Assembly: GCF_021390595.1 (NCBI RefSeq)
Contig: NZ_JAJEJR010000001.1
Span: 3,038,001-3,102,000, forward strand
Origin: Paraburkholderia sp. HP33-1
GTDB taxonomy: Bacteria > Pseudomonadota > Gammaproteobacteria > Burkholderiales > Burkholderiaceae
Length of the DNA stretch: 64,000 nt
Direction of reading: 5' to 3'
In this document: positions 29,268 through 38,562 of the stretch, one piece after another
Layout: every line of letters starts with the position of its first letter
Position numbering within the stretch: position 1 is the stretch's first letter
Translations under genes and position numbers: made by a program
Notes under the pieces: model-generated
Seen by the model: the letters and a program-made list of their open reading frames with translations, nothing else
What the model was told of the DNA's origin: nothing
Database searches by the model: none

Positions 29268-30554
29268 ATGCAGCTTCTAACGATCGGAATCAACCATCAC
29301 ACTGCGCCTGTCGCCTTGCGCGAACGCGTGGCGTTTCCGCTCGAACAGATCAAGCCCGCACTGGACACCTTCAAAGGCATCTGGCTGGGCCGCATGGCCC
29401 CCAATGCGCCCGAAGCGGCAATTCTGTCCACCTGCAACCGCACCGAACTCTACTGCGCGACCGACGACCTCGCCGCGCGCGAAGCCGCGATCCAGTGGCT
29501 GTCCAGGTATCACCACTTACCCATCGACGAACTCGCGCCGCACCTCTACGCGCTGCCGCAGTCCGAAGCGGTGCGGCATGCGTTCCGCGTCGCGTCGGGG
29601 CTCGACTCGATGGTGCTCGGTGAAACACAGATCGTAGGTCAAATGAAGGATGCGGTGCGTACCGCGTCCGAGGCCGGCGCGCTCGGCACCTATCTGAACC
29701 AGCTGTTCCAGCGCACCTTCGCCGTCGCGAAGGAAGTGCGCAGCACGACCGAAATCGGCACGCAGTCGGTATCGATGGCGGCTGCCGCGGTTCGCCTCGC
29801 GCAACGCATTTTCGACAAGATAGCGAACCAGCGGGTGCTGTTCATCGGTGCTGGCGAAATGATCGAACTGTGCGCCACCCATTTCGCCGCACAGCATCCG
29901 CGTGAGCTCGTCGTCGCGAATCGCACCGCCGAGCGCGGCACGCGGCTCGCCGAGCGCTTCAACGGCCACGCTATTCCGCTCTCCGAGTTGCCAGCGCGGA
30001 TGCACGAATTCGACATCATCGTGTCATGCACGGCGTCCACGTTGCCAATCATCGGTCTGGGCGCCGTCGAGCGCGCGGTGAAGGCGCGCCGTCACCGGCC
30101 TATTTTCATGGTCGACCTCGCGGTGCCGCGCGACATTGAACCTGAAGCCGGCCAGCTCGAAGACGTATTCCTGTACACCGTCGACGACCTCGGCACGATC
30201 GTCCGGGAAGGCAATGCGTCGCGCCAGGCCGCGGTCGCGCAGGCCGAAGCGATCATCGAAACGCGCGTGCAGACCTTCATGCAGTGGCTCGACGCCCGCA
30301 GCATCGTGCCGGTGATCCGCCACATGCACACGCAAGCCGACGCGCTGCGCCGCTCGGAAGTCGAACGCGCGCAGAAAATGCTCGCGCGCGGCGACGACCC
30401 GGCCGCGGTGCTCGAAGCACTGTCGCAATCGCTCACCAACAAGCTGATCCACGGTCCCACGCACGCGCTGAATCGCGCGGGCAGCGACAACCGCGACAAG
30501 CTGATCGAGCTGATGAGCGGCTTCTATAAACACTCCGGCTCCTCCGAGCGTTAG
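29268..30554 (+). CDS. hemA: Glutamyl-tRNA reductase
   Basis: Reduces glutamyl-tRNA(Glu) to glutamate-1-semialdehyde, the first step of C5-pathway tetrapyrrole synthesis. The 428-residue protein has [17 protein letters not shown] at residues 8-24, the catalytic Cys56 in [30 protein letters not shown], the NADPH fold [14 protein letters not shown], and a C-terminal dimerisation helix region. The start [11 protein letters not shown] is the family N-terminus although no ribosome-binding site is evident. prfA and prmC follow, the usual hemA-prfA-prmC order. Confidence 0.97.
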   Translation: MQLLTIGINHHTAPVALRERVAFPLEQIKPALDTFKGIWLGRMAPNAPEAAILSTCNRTELYCATDDLAAREAAIQWLSRYHHLPIDELAPHLYALPQSEAVRHAFRVASGLDSMVLGETQIVGQMKDAVRTASEAGALGTYLNQLFQRTFAVAKEVRSTTEIGTQSVSMAAAAVRLAQRIFDKIANQRVLFIGAGEMIELCATHFAAQHPRELVVANRTAERGTRLAERFNGHAIPLSELPARMHEFDIIVSCTASTLPIIGLGAVERAVKARRHRPIFMVDLAVPRDIEPEAGQLEDVFLYTVDDLGTIVREGNASRQAAVAQAEAIIETRVQTFMQWLDARSIVPVIRHMHTQADALRRSEVERAQKMLARGDDPAAVLEALSQSLTNKLIHGPTHALNRAGSDNRDKLIELMSGFYKHSGSSER

Positions 30555-30674
30555 CGGCGCAGTGCTCGCCGCACCCCGCGCGTCACCGCTGTGGCTCGCG
30601 AAGTGCTTCCGCCCCGGGCGTCAGCCCGTTCCCCTGGCCGCATCCTTTCCGGAGTCCGCTCCGCTACCCGCCCG

Positions 30675-31757
30675 ATGAAAACGAGCATGCAACGCAAGCT
30701 CGACCAGCTGACCATCCGGCTGGCCGAACTGAACGACCTGTTGAGCCGCGAGGACATCACAGCCAACCTCGACCAATACCGCAAGCTCACTCGCGAACAC
30801 GCGGAGCTCGACCCGGTCGTCGAGCAGTACGGGCTTTGGCGCCAGGCGCAGAACGACGCGGCCACCGCGCAGGAGCTCCTCACCGACGCATCGATGCGCG
30901 ATTTCGCCGAAGAGGAAATCCGTGCGGCGCGTGATCGCATGGAAACGCTCGGCGTCGAGCTGCAGAAAATGCTGCTTCCAAAAGACCCGAACGACGAGCG
31001 CAACATCTTCCTCGAAATCCGCGCGGGCACCGGCGGCGATGAATCCGCGCTGTTCGCGGGCGATCTGCTGCGCATGTATCTGCGCTATGCCGAGCGCAAC
31101 CGCTGGCAGGTCGAGATGATGTCGGCGAGCGAATCGGATCTTGGCGGCTACCGGGAAGTGATCGTGCGGATCGCCGGCGACGCCGCGTATTCGAAGCTGA
31201 AGTTCGAGTCGGGCGGACATCGTGTCCAGCGCGTGCCGGCCACCGAAACGCAGGGCCGCATCCATACGTCGGCGTGCACGGTCGCAGTGATGCCGGAAGC
31301 GGATGAGATCGGCGAAGTCGAGATCAATCCGGCCGATCTGCGGATCGACACGTTCCGCGCATCGGGCGCGGGCGGTCAGCACATCAACAAGACCGACTCG
31401 GCGGTGCGCGTCACGCACTTGCCGACCGGCATCGTCGTCGAATGTCAGGACGACCGCTCGCAGCACAAGAACAAGGACCGCGCGCTGAAGGTGCTCGCCG
31501 CGCGCATCAAGGACAAGCAGGCGCACGAACAGCAGGCGAAGGAAGCGGCGACGCGCAAGAACCTGATCGGCTCGGGCGACCGCTCGGAGCGCATTCGCAC
31601 ATACAACTTCCCACAAGGGCGCCTCACCGATCACCGCATCAACCTGACGCTGTATCGCCTCGACGCGATCATGGACGGCGATCTCGATGAACTTATCGCG
31701 GCGCTCGTCAGCGAGCATCAGGCCGAACTGCTGGCCTCGCTCGGTGACGCGGACTGA
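30675..31757 (+). CDS. prfA: Peptide chain release factor 1
   Basis: Recognises UAA and UAG and triggers peptide release. The 360-residue protein has the tripeptide anticodon PAT at residues 188-190 and the catalytic GGQ at 233-235 within [18 protein letters not shown], followed by [18 protein letters not shown]. The start is placed at MKTSMQRKL; an upstream Met at 30591 adds 28 residues with no similarity. prmC, whose product methylates the GGQ glutamine, begins 10 nt after the stop. Confidence 0.97.
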   Translation: MKTSMQRKLDQLTIRLAELNDLLSREDITANLDQYRKLTREHAELDPVVEQYGLWRQAQNDAATAQELLTDASMRDFAEEEIRAARDRMETLGVELQKMLLPKDPNDERNIFLEIRAGTGGDESALFAGDLLRMYLRYAERNRWQVEMMSASESDLGGYREVIVRIAGDAAYSKLKFESGGHRVQRVPATETQGRIHTSACTVAVMPEADEIGEVEINPADLRIDTFRASGAGGQHINKTDSAVRVTHLPTGIVVECQDDRSQHKNKDRALKVLAARIKDKQAHEQQAKEAATRKNLIGSGDRSERIRTYNFPQGRLTDHRINLTLYRLDAIMDGDLDELIAALVSEHQAELLASLGDAD

Positions 31758-31767
31758 CGCTCCGGCA

Positions 31768-32655
31768 ATGATCGACGCCTCCCCAGCCCCGCTCGATCCC
31801 TCCGCTTCGCCCACCACGGCCGATGCGCTGTTGCGCGCGTCGCCACTGCCGCCGCTCGAAGCGCGGATTCTGCTCACGCACGTGCTCGGCTGGCGGCGCA
31901 CGCAGCTAATCACGCGCGGCGAGGAGCCGCTCGAGCGCGACCGCATCGAGCGTTATCGCGCGCTCGAAGCGCGGCGCCTCGCCGGCGAGCCGGTCGCGCA
32001 GCTCGTCGGTGCGCGCGAGTTTTTCGGGCTCGAGTTCGAGGTCACGCCGCATGTGCTGATTCCGCGTCCCGAAACCGAGCTGCTGGTCGAGACCGCGCTT
32101 GCGGCGATCGAACATCGGCCGCGTCCGCGTGTGCTCGATCTCGGCACCGGAACCGGCGCAATCGCGGTGGCGATCGCGTCGATGCGGACCGACGCGCAGG
32201 TCTGGGCGCTCGACCGCTCGGCCGACGCTCTCGCGGTCGCCGCTCGCAACGGCGCTCGCCTGCTCGACGCGAAGCGCCCGGGCGGCACCGTCGCGTTCCT
32301 GCACAGCGACTGGTACGGCTCGCTCGACGCGGCGCTGCGCTTCGACGCGATCGTCAGCAATCCGCCGTATATCGCGAGCGGCGACCCGCATCTGCGCGAA
32401 GGCGATCTGCGCTTCGAGCCACGCGGCGCGCTCACCGACGAAGCCGACGGCCTGAGCGCGATCCGCGCAATCGTCGCCGGCGCGCCCGAGCGACTTGCCG
32501 CCGACGGTGCGTTGTGGATCGAACACGGCTACGACCAGGCCGAAGCGGTGCGTGCGTTACTCAGCGCGCGGGGTTTTGCCGAGGTCCGCTCGGAACGCGA
32601 TCTCGCCGGCATCGAGCGGATCAGCGGAGGCGTGTTGCGTGGCGCCTCGGCATAA
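31768..32655 (+). CDS. prmC: Release factor glutamine methyltransferase
   Basis: N5-methylates the Gln of the GGQ motif in RF1 and RF2. The 295-residue protein has an N-terminal helical domain, LIPRPETELLVE, the SAM motif VLDLGTGTGAIAVAIAS, and the Gln-binding NPPY in IVSNPPYIASGDPHL. The start ATG at 31768 lies just after prfA. Adjacent to its substrate gene and probably co-transcribed. Confidence 0.96.
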   Translation: MIDASPAPLDPSASPTTADALLRASPLPPLEARILLTHVLGWRRTQLITRGEEPLERDRIERYRALEARRLAGEPVAQLVGAREFFGLEFEVTPHVLIPRPETELLVETALAAIEHRPRPRVLDLGTGTGAIAVAIASMRTDAQVWALDRSADALAVAARNGARLLDAKRPGGTVAFLHSDWYGSLDAALRFDAIVSNPPYIASGDPHLREGDLRFEPRGALTDEADGLSAIRAIVAGAPERLAADGALWIEHGYDQAEAVRALLSARGFAEVRSERDLAGIERISGGVLRGASA

Positions 32656-32767
32656 GCGCCGTCGCCGCGGCTAAAACCCTTGCCGCGACGCGGCTGCGGC
32701 CGCCCGCAGCGAAATCCGCTATCATTTCAGCCTATTCCCTTCCTCTATCGGAACCGCAAGGTCAGTC

Positions 32768-33079
32768 ATGGATACGCAACAACGCATCAAGCAAATCGTC
32801 GACGACAACAACGTCGTTCTCTTCATGAAAGGCACGGCCCAGTTCCCGATGTGCGGTTTTTCCGGCCGCGCCATCCAGATCCTGAAGGCGTGCGGCGTCG
32901 GTGAAATCAAGACCGTGAACGTGCTCGAAGACGACGAAATCCGTCAGGGCATCAAGGTGTTCTCGAATTGGCCGACTATTCCGCAGTTGTACGTAAAGGG
33001 CGAATTCATCGGCGGCTCGGACATCATGATGGAGATGTACGAATCGGGCGAGCTGCAGCAGCTGTTCGCCGCAGCCTGA
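32768..33079 (+). CDS. grxD: Monothiol glutaredoxin (Grx4 family)
   Basis: A 103-residue monothiol glutaredoxin that binds a [2Fe-2S] cluster with glutathione and works in Fe-S cluster delivery. The active site is CGFS at residues 29-32, in LFMKGTAQFPMCGFSGRA. The GSH-binding segment WPTIPQLYVKGEFIGGSDI is present. It lies between prmC and ubiX on the same strand. A possible -10 (TATCAT) precedes it. Confidence 0.96.
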   Translation: MDTQQRIKQIVDDNNVVLFMKGTAQFPMCGFSGRAIQILKACGVGEIKTVNVLEDDEIRQGIKVFSNWPTIPQLYVKGEFIGGSDIMMEMYESGELQQLFAAA

Positions 33080-33119
33080 GCGTTCTTCGCTTCGTTCGCT
33101 TCATCAGGCGCCGCGAGCC

Positions 33120-33722
33120 ATGCTGCAAACCCACGCTGCGGCGCCCCGCCGGCTGATCGTCGCGATCACCGGCGCCACCGGCGCCATCTACGGCATCCGG
33201 CTACTCGAGACGTTGCGCCGGCTGGGCGGCGTCGAGAGCCATCTGCTGATTTCGAGCGCAGGCTGGCTCAACATCCAGCACGAACTCCAGTTGGGCAAGG
33301 ACGATGTGCATCGGCTCGCGGATGTCGTTCATTCGGTGCGCGACGTCGGCGCGAGCATCGCGTCCGGGTCGTTCGCGACCGACGGCATGATCGTCGCGCC
33401 TTGCTCGATGAAAACGCTCGCGAGCATCGCGCACGGTTTTGCCGATAACCTGATCACCCGCGCCGCCGACGTAACGCTGAAGGAGCGTCGCCGCCTCGTG
33501 CTGCTGGTGCGCGAAACGCCGTTCAATCTCGCGCATCTGCGCAATATGACGGCCGTCACCGAAATGGGCGGCGTGATCTTCCCGCCCCTGCCTGCGTTTT
33601 ATAACCAGCCTGGTTCGATCGACGAGATGGTCGACCACACGGTCGCGCGCGTGCTCGATCTATTTGCGCTGGGGCCGGCGCTGTCGCCCGCGTGGGAAGG
33701 GTTGCGCGGCGCGCAGGAATAA
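33120..33722 (+). CDS. ubiX: Flavin prenyltransferase UbiX
   Basis: Makes prenylated FMN, the cofactor for UbiD-type decarboxylases in ubiquinone synthesis. The 200-residue protein has the N-terminal FMN motif VAITGATGAIYGIRLLETL, a central SGSFATDGMIVAPCSMKTLASIAHG (in part), NLITRAADVTLKERRRLVLLVRE and the C-terminal PAFYNQPGSIDEMVDHTVARVLD. ubiD is not in the window. Confidence 0.96.
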   Translation: MLQTHAAAPRRLIVAITGATGAIYGIRLLETLRRLGGVESHLLISSAGWLNIQHELQLGKDDVHRLADVVHSVRDVGASIASGSFATDGMIVAPCSMKTLASIAHGFADNLITRAADVTLKERRRLVLLVRETPFNLAHLRNMTAVTEMGGVIFPPLPAFYNQPGSIDEMVDHTVARVLDLFALGPALSPAWEGLRGAQE

Positions 33723-33855
33723 ACGCCACACCGCCCATTAACAACAGTCGCGACACAATCAATTCCGACCGGACCCATTTATCAAACCGGCGTGCGGACC
33801 TATATTGGTAGTAACCCAATTTCCCGTGCCGTGTTCGCCCGGCCGCATCGCTGTC

Positions 33856-34641
33856 ATGAACCGCTTACCGTCGCTTTTCCTGTCCCACGGCGCACCCACG
33901 CTGCCGATCGATCCGTCGATGCCGTCCGCCGAGTTCGGCGCACTGAGCACGCAATTGCCGCGCCCTGAGGCCATCCTGATGTTGTCGGCGCACTGGGGCA
34001 CCGCGCAGCCGCTCGCGAGCATCGCGACGGCGCCTGAAACCATCCACGATTTCTACGGTTTTCCGCGGCAGCTCTACGAAATCCAATACCCGGCACCGGG
34101 CGCGCCCGACGTCGCGCGCAGCGCCGCCGCGTTGCTCGGTGCGAGCGGTATCGTCGCCGACGTGCAGCCGCACGGACTCGACCACGGCGCGTGGGTGCCG
34201 ATGCTGCTGATGTTCCCGCAGGCAGACGTGCCGATCGCGCAACTGTCGATCCAGCCGCACAAGGACGCCGCACATCATTTCCGCGTCGGCCGCGCACTGC
34301 GCGCGCTGAAAGACGAAGGCGTGATGGTGATCGGCTCCGGCCAGATCACACACAATCTGCGCGCCGCCGATTTCTCCGCGCGCCCCGAAGATGCCGATCC
34401 GCGCGTGAGCGAATTCACCAACTGGTTCGAGGAGAAGCTCGTCGCGCGCGATATCGACGCGCTGCTCGATTATCGCCGCCAGGCGCCGCACGCGGTGCTG
34501 ATGCATCCGACCGACGAGCATCTGTTGCCGGTGTTCGCCGCGCTCGGCGCCGCCGACGACGACTACTCGCTCGCGATTCAGTCGCTCGGCACCTACCAGC
34601 GCTCGCTCGCGATGACGAACTATGTGTTCGGTACCCCTTGA
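33856..34641 (+). CDS. DODA-type extradiol ring-cleavage dioxygenase (YgiD-like)
   Basis: A 261-residue class III extradiol dioxygenase family protein related to 4,5-DOPA dioxygenase and E. coli YgiD. Metal ligand regions are SHGAPTLPID near residue 11, LSAHWGT near 46, and DHGAWVPMLLMFP near 110; the C-terminal HPTDEHLLPVF carries the remaining conserved His. The start MNRLPSLFLSHG is the family N-terminus; the upstream in-frame start lacks similarity. Native substrate unknown. Confidence 0.88.
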   Translation: MNRLPSLFLSHGAPTLPIDPSMPSAEFGALSTQLPRPEAILMLSAHWGTAQPLASIATAPETIHDFYGFPRQLYEIQYPAPGAPDVARSAAALLGASGIVADVQPHGLDHGAWVPMLLMFPQADVPIAQLSIQPHKDAAHHFRVGRALRALKDEGVMVIGSGQITHNLRAADFSARPEDADPRVSEFTNWFEEKLVARDIDALLDYRRQAPHAVLMHPTDEHLLPVFAALGAADDDYSLAIQSLGTYQRSLAMTNYVFGTP

Positions 34642-34671
34642 TCCAGCCCTGAACCTGCCAGAAAGCCAAAG

Positions 34672-34708
34672 AAAAAAGCCCGCCTGATCACTTCAGGCGG
34701 GCTTTTTA
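34672..34708. terminator. Bidirectional terminator
   Basis: Stem AAAAAAGCCCGCCTGA with TCAGGCGGGCTTTTT around a 5-nt loop. It gives a U tract in both directions, between the dioxygenase gene and the convergent APC permease gene. Confidence 0.9.
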
Positions 34709-34755
34709 TTTGACGTGGATCCGCCTTTAGCGGATCCGTCAGACTCGCACGGCGC

Positions 34756-36351
34756 TCAGTGCGCGCCGATGCCTTCGAGCACTTCGTCATGCACGAGTCG
34801 CTCGTCGAGATACTCAGAACGATAGCCGCTGTTGACGCCCCAGTAGTAGAACATCAGCGAGAAGGCGATCACGACGAGCATGTCCCAGCCGTACGGCAGG
34901 ATGCCGAGGCCGCCGAACTCCTTACTGCCGATCAGCGACAGGAGCGCCATGATCGGCAAATACGCGACCAGCCACCACGCTGCCTTCAGATCGCGTCCCC
35001 AGCCCTCGAAGCCCTGCTTGGCCTGGAAGTAGAAGTACACCGGCAGCGCGACAACCATCAGCAGGATGATTTCGCCGGTCAGAGGCCACTTCGCCCAGTA
35101 CAGGATCAACGACGCGCAGACGAACGCGAACGGCGCGATCACCTTCATGCCGGCGATGTGCAGCGGGCGCTCGAGATCGGTTGCCGCGCGGCGCAGTGCC
35201 ATCAGGCTGATCGGGCCGGTCAGATACGAGATCACCGTCGCGACCGAGATCACCGCCGCGAGCGCGCTCCAGCCTCGGAAAAAGAACAGAAAGACGAACG
35301 ACACGAACAGGTTGAACCACATCGCCGGACGCGGCACGCCGTAGAACGGATGTACCTGGCCGAACATCTTCGGCATCGTGTTGTTGCGCTCCATTGCGTA
35401 GATCATCCGCGTCGTGGTCGCCATATAGGTCGTTCCGGTGCCGCTCGGGCTCACGAACGCGTCGACGTACAGCAGGATCGCCAGCCAGTTCAGGTTCAGC
35501 GCGATCGCCAGCTCCGCGAACGGCGAAGCGAAGCTGAAGTGGCTCCAGCCCTTCATCACGTCGGCCGGGTTCACCGCGCCGATATACGCGATCTGTAGCA
35601 GCACGTAGATCACGAGCGCGAGCAGGATCGATCCGATCACCGCGAACGGCACGCTCTTGGCCGGATTGCGTGCTTCACCGGCAAGGTTGATCGGGCTCTG
35701 GAAACCGTTGAACGCGAATACGATGCCGCTTGTCGCGACCGCGGTCAGCACCGACGACCAGCCGTACGGCGCGAACGTGGTCGTCTGACCAAAGTTCTCG
35801 GTATGGACGCCGGTCATCATCAGGCCGACGATCGTGGCGCCAGGGATCAGGAACTTGAAGATCGTGATCGCCGAGTTGGCGCGCGCGAACACCTTGACGC
35901 CCCAGTAGTTGAGCAGGAAGTAAATGATCACGAGCCCTGCGGACAACAGCAGGCCGTTGGTAGTCAATGACCCGTCGACGAAGAGCGCATGCGCCCAGGG
36001 ATAGGGCCACGTACTCATGTATTGGATCGATGCTTCGGCCTCGATCGGAATCACCGACACGATCGCGATCCAGTTGGCCCACGCGCTGATAAAACCAACC
36101 AGTGCGCCGTGCGAGTAGCGCGCATAGCGCACCATCCCGCCGGATTCCGGAAACATCGCGCCGAGTTCAGCGTAGGTCAGCGCAATCGCAAGAATCACGA
36201 CCGCGCCGATGATCCATGCGCAAATCGCGGCCGGCCCGGCAATCTTTGCGGCCTTCCACGCCCCGAACAGCCAGCCCGATCCGATGATCGAGCCGAGGCC
36301 AGTCAGCAACAGCGCGAACGGCCCGATGTTCCGTTGTATAGAACTTTTCAC
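34756..36351 (-). CDS. APC family amino acid permease
   Basis: A 531-residue inner-membrane transporter with about 12 or more hydrophobic segments. The first helix carries the APC consensus LTGLGSIIGSGWLFG, followed by YAELGAMFPESGGMVRYARYSHG (in part) and FNGFQSPINLAGEARNPAKSVPFAV. The start is GTG (36349-36351) with AGGAGAA 5 nt upstream; the next in-frame Met is far inside the first helix. The C-terminal tail is cytoplasmic and His/acid rich. Substrate is not predictable beyond amino acids or polyamines. A 10-bp inverted repeat lies about 100 bp upstream. Confidence 0.88.
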   Translation of the reverse strand: MKSSIQRNIGPFALLLTGLGSIIGSGWLFGAWKAAKIAGPAAICAWIIGAVVILAIALTYAELGAMFPESGGMVRYARYSHGALVGFISAWANWIAIVSVIPIEAEASIQYMSTWPYPWAHALFVDGSLTTNGLLLSAGLVIIYFLLNYWGVKVFARANSAITIFKFLIPGATIVGLMMTGVHTENFGQTTTFAPYGWSSVLTAVATSGIVFAFNGFQSPINLAGEARNPAKSVPFAVIGSILLALVIYVLLQIAYIGAVNPADVMKGWSHFSFASPFAELAIALNLNWLAILLYVDAFVSPSGTGTTYMATTTRMIYAMERNNTMPKMFGQVHPFYGVPRPAMWFNLFVSFVFLFFFRGWSALAAVISVATVISYLTGPISLMALRRAATDLERPLHIAGMKVIAPFAFVCASLILYWAKWPLTGEIILLMVVALPVYFYFQAKQGFEGWGRDLKAAWWLVAYLPIMALLSLIGSKEFGGLGILPYGWDMLVVIAFSLMFYYWGVNSGYRSEYLDERLVHDEVLEGIGAH

Positions 36352-36449
36352 GTCTTCTCCTAAATCAGAACCATGTCGGCACCGCGTGACATCGCTTGTG
36401 GCGGTGGGAACGGGTGACGCGCATGAAAGCGCGTCCAGTGTGCTCAATA

Positions 36450-36489
36450 GGTGCAACCGACGCGCGGCGCGTAGTTTAACGGTTGCACC
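36450..36489. repeat. Inverted repeat upstream of the APC permease gene
   Basis: GGTGCAACCG (36450-36459) and CGGTTGCACC (36480-36489) form a perfect 10-bp inverted repeat with a 20-nt spacer, 99 bp before the permease GTG. It may be a two-half-site operator or a leader-RNA hairpin. Confidence 0.6.
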
Positions 36490-36606
36490 GTGTTACTGCA
36501 GTGAAACCGCCGCCCAACCAAGGGTTCTCCCTGGCATAAAGTTTGCCAAATGCGCAAGCTTTGTAAGAAATCTTCGTGTCCGTCGGGCAAAGTTTCGTGC
36601 GGACAG

Positions 36607-36635
36607 TTGACGTTCGTCCGATTTCGCCGTATAAC
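36607..36635 (+). promoter_or_regulatory. Sigma-70 promoter of the cold-shock gene
   Basis: TTGACG (36607-36612), a 17-bp spacer, and TATAAC (36630-36635). Transcription would start near 36642 and give a leader of about 140 nt before the cold-shock ORF, the arrangement of cspA-type RNA thermosensor leaders. This and the inverted repeat upstream of the permease account for the 430-bp spacer 36352-36781. Confidence 0.75.
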
Positions 36636-36781
36636 GTCCGAGCAGGATTTCAAGCGGCGAGTGAAGTGGTTCTTTCGTAGGTCGCCCATCAACGGTACTC
36701 CGGTTGGTCCCATTACCCCTTCCTTGATTTTCATGCACCCCCGGGCTTCGGCCTTATTCACCATTTTTAGGAAAAAGTAAT

Positions 36782-36985
36782 ATGGAAACCGGTACCGTCA
36801 AGTGGTTCAACGACGCTAAGGGCTTTGGCTTCATCACTCCGGACGGCGGCGGTGAAGATCTGTTCGCGCATTTCTCGGAAATTCGCGTCGACGGCTTCAA
36901 GACGCTGCAAGAAAACCAGAAGGTCACGTTTGAAGTGAAGACGGGCCCGAAGGGCAAGCAAGCGGCTAACATCAAGCCGGTGTAA
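36782..36985 (+). CDS. Cold-shock protein (CspA family)
   Basis: A 67-residue nucleic-acid chaperone with a single OB-fold domain. RNP1 is KGFGFI within [19 protein letters not shown]2 is DLFAHFS, and the C-terminus reads [30 protein letters not shown] precedes the ATG. It has a strong promoter, a long leader and its own terminator, so it is a monocistronic unit. Whether it is cold-induced or constitutive cannot be told from sequence alone. Confidence 0.96.
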   Translation: METGTVKWFNDAKGFGFITPDGGGEDLFAHFSEIRVDGFKTLQENQKVTFEVKTGPKGKQAANIKPV

Positions 36986-37010
36986 GCTCCGCGCTTCCTT
37001 CTGGACGCAA

Positions 37011-37037
37011 AAAAACCCCGCCTCGGCGGGGTTTTTT
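37011..37037. terminator. Rho-independent terminator of the cold-shock gene
   Basis: Stem AAAAACCCCGCC with GGCGGGGTTTTT around a 2-nt loop, U tract on both strands. It is shared with the convergent yegD-like gene. Confidence 0.92.
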
Positions 37038-37121
37038 ATTATCGGCGGCAATTCCATAATCCACCGATTAAATTCGCATGACTTCGCAATTCGCGGCGGA
37101 TTATTTGCTGATTAATCGCGA

Positions 37122-38372
37122 TTATCCGAACACGCGCCGGGCGTGAATACCGAGACCGGTCGCCACGCTCGCGAGACGATCGCCGAACACCGCCTGCGCG
37201 TCCGGAAACGCCGCGGCCAGCGCGCCCGAAAGAAACGCGAGGCCCGTCGAGCCGCCCGTGAAATAGATCGCGTCCACGTCGCGCGGCGCGACACCCGCCG
37301 CCTGCACCGTGTCGCGCGCCGCCTGGACAATACGTCGCGTTTCTTCCTCGCCGGCCTTGACGAGTTGCGCTTCGTCGAACGCGAGGCGCAGATCCTCTTC
37401 CACTTCGTCGAGATCGATGACGGTCTCGCCGCCCGCCGCTACCCCGATCTTCGCCTCTTCCGCATGCGCGGCCAGCGCGTGCCCGAACCGCTGCTCGACT
37501 ACGCGCATCAGCCGGTCGTGGTGCCGGGTCTCCGTGAAAAGGTGCCGCATCAGCGCGAGTTCGCTGACGCGCTTCGGCGTGTAGACAGTGTTGATCAGGT
37601 GCCAGGTCGCGAGATCGAAATAAATCCGGTTCGGAATTTCACGCCCCTGCGGATCGAGCGACTGATAGCCGAGCTCGCGAAGGATCGTCACCAGTTCGAC
37701 GCGGCGGTCGAAGTCCGTGCCGGCGACGTGCACGCCATGATGCGCGAGCACATCGTCCTTGCGCTCGACGCGCTTCATCCGTTCCGGCCCCACGCGCACA
37801 AGCGAGAAGTCCGACGTGCCGCCGCCGATGTCGGCGACGAGCACGAGCCCCTCGGCGCTCAGATGCGATTCGTAGTCGAACGCGGCCGCGATCGGTTCAT
37901 ACTGAAAGTGGATGTCGCGCAAGCCGACCGCGCGCGCGGCGGCTTCGAGCTGTTGCTGCGCCATCTGGTCGGCGCGCGGGTCCTCGTCGACGAAAAACAC
38001 TGGGCGGCCCAGCACCGCGCGGTCGATCGCGCCGCCCGCAGCCGCCTCGGCCGAGCGCTTCAGGTGAGTCAGGAACGTCGCGATTACGTCGGTGTACTTG
38101 ATCGCACTGCCGTCGCCGAGATCGGTCGTATTCTCGGCAAGCGGTGAGCCGAGAATGCTTTTCATCGAGCGCATCAGCCGGCCGTCGAAGCCGTCGATGT
38201 AGGCCGCGAGCGCCGCTCGCCCGAATTCGCTGGTGTTTTCGTCGGTATTGAAGAATACCGCGGTGGGCAGCGTCGTGTACGTGCCCTCGACCGGCGCCAG
38301 CTTCAGCTGCGCACCGTCCGGGACCGCGACAGCCGAATTGGAAGTACCGAAGTCAATCGCGCAATAGTTCAT
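37122..38372 (-). CDS. yegD: Hsp70-family protein, YegD-like
   Basis: A 416-residue protein consisting of the actin/Hsp70 ATPase domain only. It has phosphate 1 CAIDFGTSNSAVAV at the N-terminus, VLGRPVFFVDEDP, the EPIAAAFDYE segment, phosphate 2 LVADIGGGTSDFSLVRV, and the adenosine motif IYFTGGSTGLAFLSGAL. There is no beta-sandwich substrate-binding domain or lid, so it is not a standard DnaK. E. coli YegD is the nearest well-known relative; its function is unclear. Monocistronic by position. Confidence 0.88.
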   Translation of the reverse strand: MNYCAIDFGTSNSAVAVPDGAQLKLAPVEGTYTTLPTAVFFNTDENTSEFGRAALAAYIDGFDGRLMRSMKSILGSPLAENTTDLGDGSAIKYTDVIATFLTHLKRSAEAAAGGAIDRAVLGRPVFFVDEDPRADQMAQQQLEAAARAVGLRDIHFQYEPIAAAFDYESHLSAEGLVLVADIGGGTSDFSLVRVGPERMKRVERKDDVLAHHGVHVAGTDFDRRVELVTILRELGYQSLDPQGREIPNRIYFDLATWHLINTVYTPKRVSELALMRHLFTETRHHDRLMRVVEQRFGHALAAHAEEAKIGVAAGGETVIDLDEVEEDLRLAFDEAQLVKAGEEETRRIVQAARDTVQAAGVAPRDVDAIYFTGGSTGLAFLSGALAAAFPDAQAVFGDRLASVATGLGIHARRVFG

Positions 38373-38562
38373 GGCAGGAATCGCCGCTCACGGCTGGCGC
38401 GCACAGAAAGGGGAGCGGCTTTGTATCACGAAAACTCCGGCGGCATCAACTGAAGCTGTCGGGATGGCCGCGACATCGTTTGAAAATCATGGCGCGGTAC
38501 GGATATTGCTGAGTTGATCCGGATATGCCGCCCCATTTTCGCCGTCGAGGAGACTCCGCGTC

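Noticed and set aside
36733..36780. A 15-codon ORF in the cold-shock leader ending 1 nt before the cold-shock ATG, and a 76-codon version starting at 36550
   Set aside because: No ribosome-binding site. The longer version starts upstream of the predicted transcription start. Translational coupling is possible but nothing supports it.
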